A stretch of DNA of 6,704 bases. Origin: Paludibacter sp. Its GTDB lineage: Bacteria; Bacteroidota; Bacteroidia; Bacteroidales; Paludibacteraceae. Position numbers and translations under genes: made by a program. This document shows positions 6,478 through 6,704 of this stretch, in pieces. The DNA lies in contig JAITXR010000396.1 in the NCBI GenBank assembly GCA_031284665.1, positions 1 through 6,704 on the forward strand, given 5' to 3'. The notes under the pieces were generated by a model. It ran no database searches and was not told the origin of the DNA. It worked only from the letters and a program-made list of their open reading frames with translations. Each line of letters opens with the position of its first letter. Positions within the stretch are counted from its first letter, which is position 1.

Positions 6478-6485
6478 TATATTTG
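6478..6485 (+). promoter_or_regulatory. Candidate -7 promoter element of the pectate-lyase-like gene
   Basis: TATATTTG is an exact match to the Bacteroidota TAnnTTTG core, 44 bp upstream of the ATG at 6530. The -33 region is A-rich without a TTTG box, so an activator may be needed or the -33 contact may be weak. The 255-bp gap to the divergent DUF3826 gene holds no other clear element; the best minus-strand core is TGCATTTG (6309-6316), one mismatch away. Confidence 0.45.
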
Positions 6486-6529
6486 TATTTTTATTATCTA
6501 TTGATTTAACCTGAAAAACTTTTATCCTT

Positions 6530-6704
6530 ATGAAAAAAACTTGTTTTTATTTGATTTTGTGTTTGCTTTTTATTGATTTTCAAGCAAATGCGCAAACTAA
6601 TCTTCTTCCTGCTTTCCCCGGAGCCGAAGGTTGGGGTATGTATGCCAAAGGCGGTCGCGGTGGGAAAGTGATTGAAGTTACAAACCTGAACGACAACGGA
6701 GAAG
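6530..6704 (+). CDS. Pectate-lyase-like secreted protein (3' truncated by window end)
   Basis: The visible 58 codons begin with a signal peptide (MKKTCFYLILCLLFIDFQANAQ, cleavage near residues 20-22). Directly after it comes LPAFPGAEGWG (26-36) and then KGGRGGKVIEVTNLNDNGE (40-58). This AFPGAEGxGxxxxGGRGGxVxxVTNLNDxGxG opening is the first turn of the right-handed parallel beta-helix in PL1-type and related pectate lyases of Bacteroidota, which cleave polygalacturonan by beta-elimination. The catalytic and calcium-binding residues lie beyond the window, so activity and exact family are unproven, and some non-lyase beta-helix proteins share this start. It diverges from the DUF3826 gene and has a good -7 element upstream. 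Confidence 0.8.
   Translation, partial: MKKTCFYLILCLLFIDFQANAQTNLLPAFPGAEGWGMYAKGGRGGKVIEVTNLNDNGE

Overview
The window looks like the chromosome of a low-GC member of the Bacteroidota, probably an uncultured Bacteroidales-like lineage. Four things point there: a PorD/DUF4835 protein directly ahead of recN, a two-copy DUF3826 protein, a KilA-N remnant of the type scattered through these genomes, and promoter cores resembling TAnnTTTG, the -7 element of Bacteroidota. Codon use is AT-rich, and no gene stands out from the rest in composition.

Left part (1-1020): the tail of an unidentified plus-strand gene is followed by almost 0.9 kb without an intact gene of known function. This stretch holds coding-like fragments in shifting frames, a 68-codon ORF of unknown status, and a recognisable broken KilA-N gene (653-894) with one frameshift and a lost C-terminus. 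Next come a short ATCTGC tandem repeat and a small perfect hairpin. It reads as a decaying accessory pocket placed just upstream of a conserved housekeeping cluster.

Middle part (1021-4958): porD-like (DUF4835, a type IX secretion accessory protein) and recN (DNA double-strand-break repair ATPase) are 7 bp apart and probably co-transcribed. After a 160-bp gap with a candidate promoter and a palindromic dispersed-type repeat comes gmk (guanylate kinase, GTG start). An MBL-fold hydrolase of the glyoxalase-II-like type converges on gmk, with only 3 bp between the stop codons.

Right part (4959-6704): a strong hairpin, likely the terminator of the gene to its right, precedes a minus-strand secreted protein made of two DUF3826 copies. 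A pectate-lyase-like gene diverges from it and is cut by the window end. This pair looks like the edge of a pectin-degradation locus.

I see no complete novel defence or mobile system. The most noteworthy items are the internally duplicated DUF3826 protein beside the lyase, and the KilA-N pseudogene with surrounding decay next to porD-recN.
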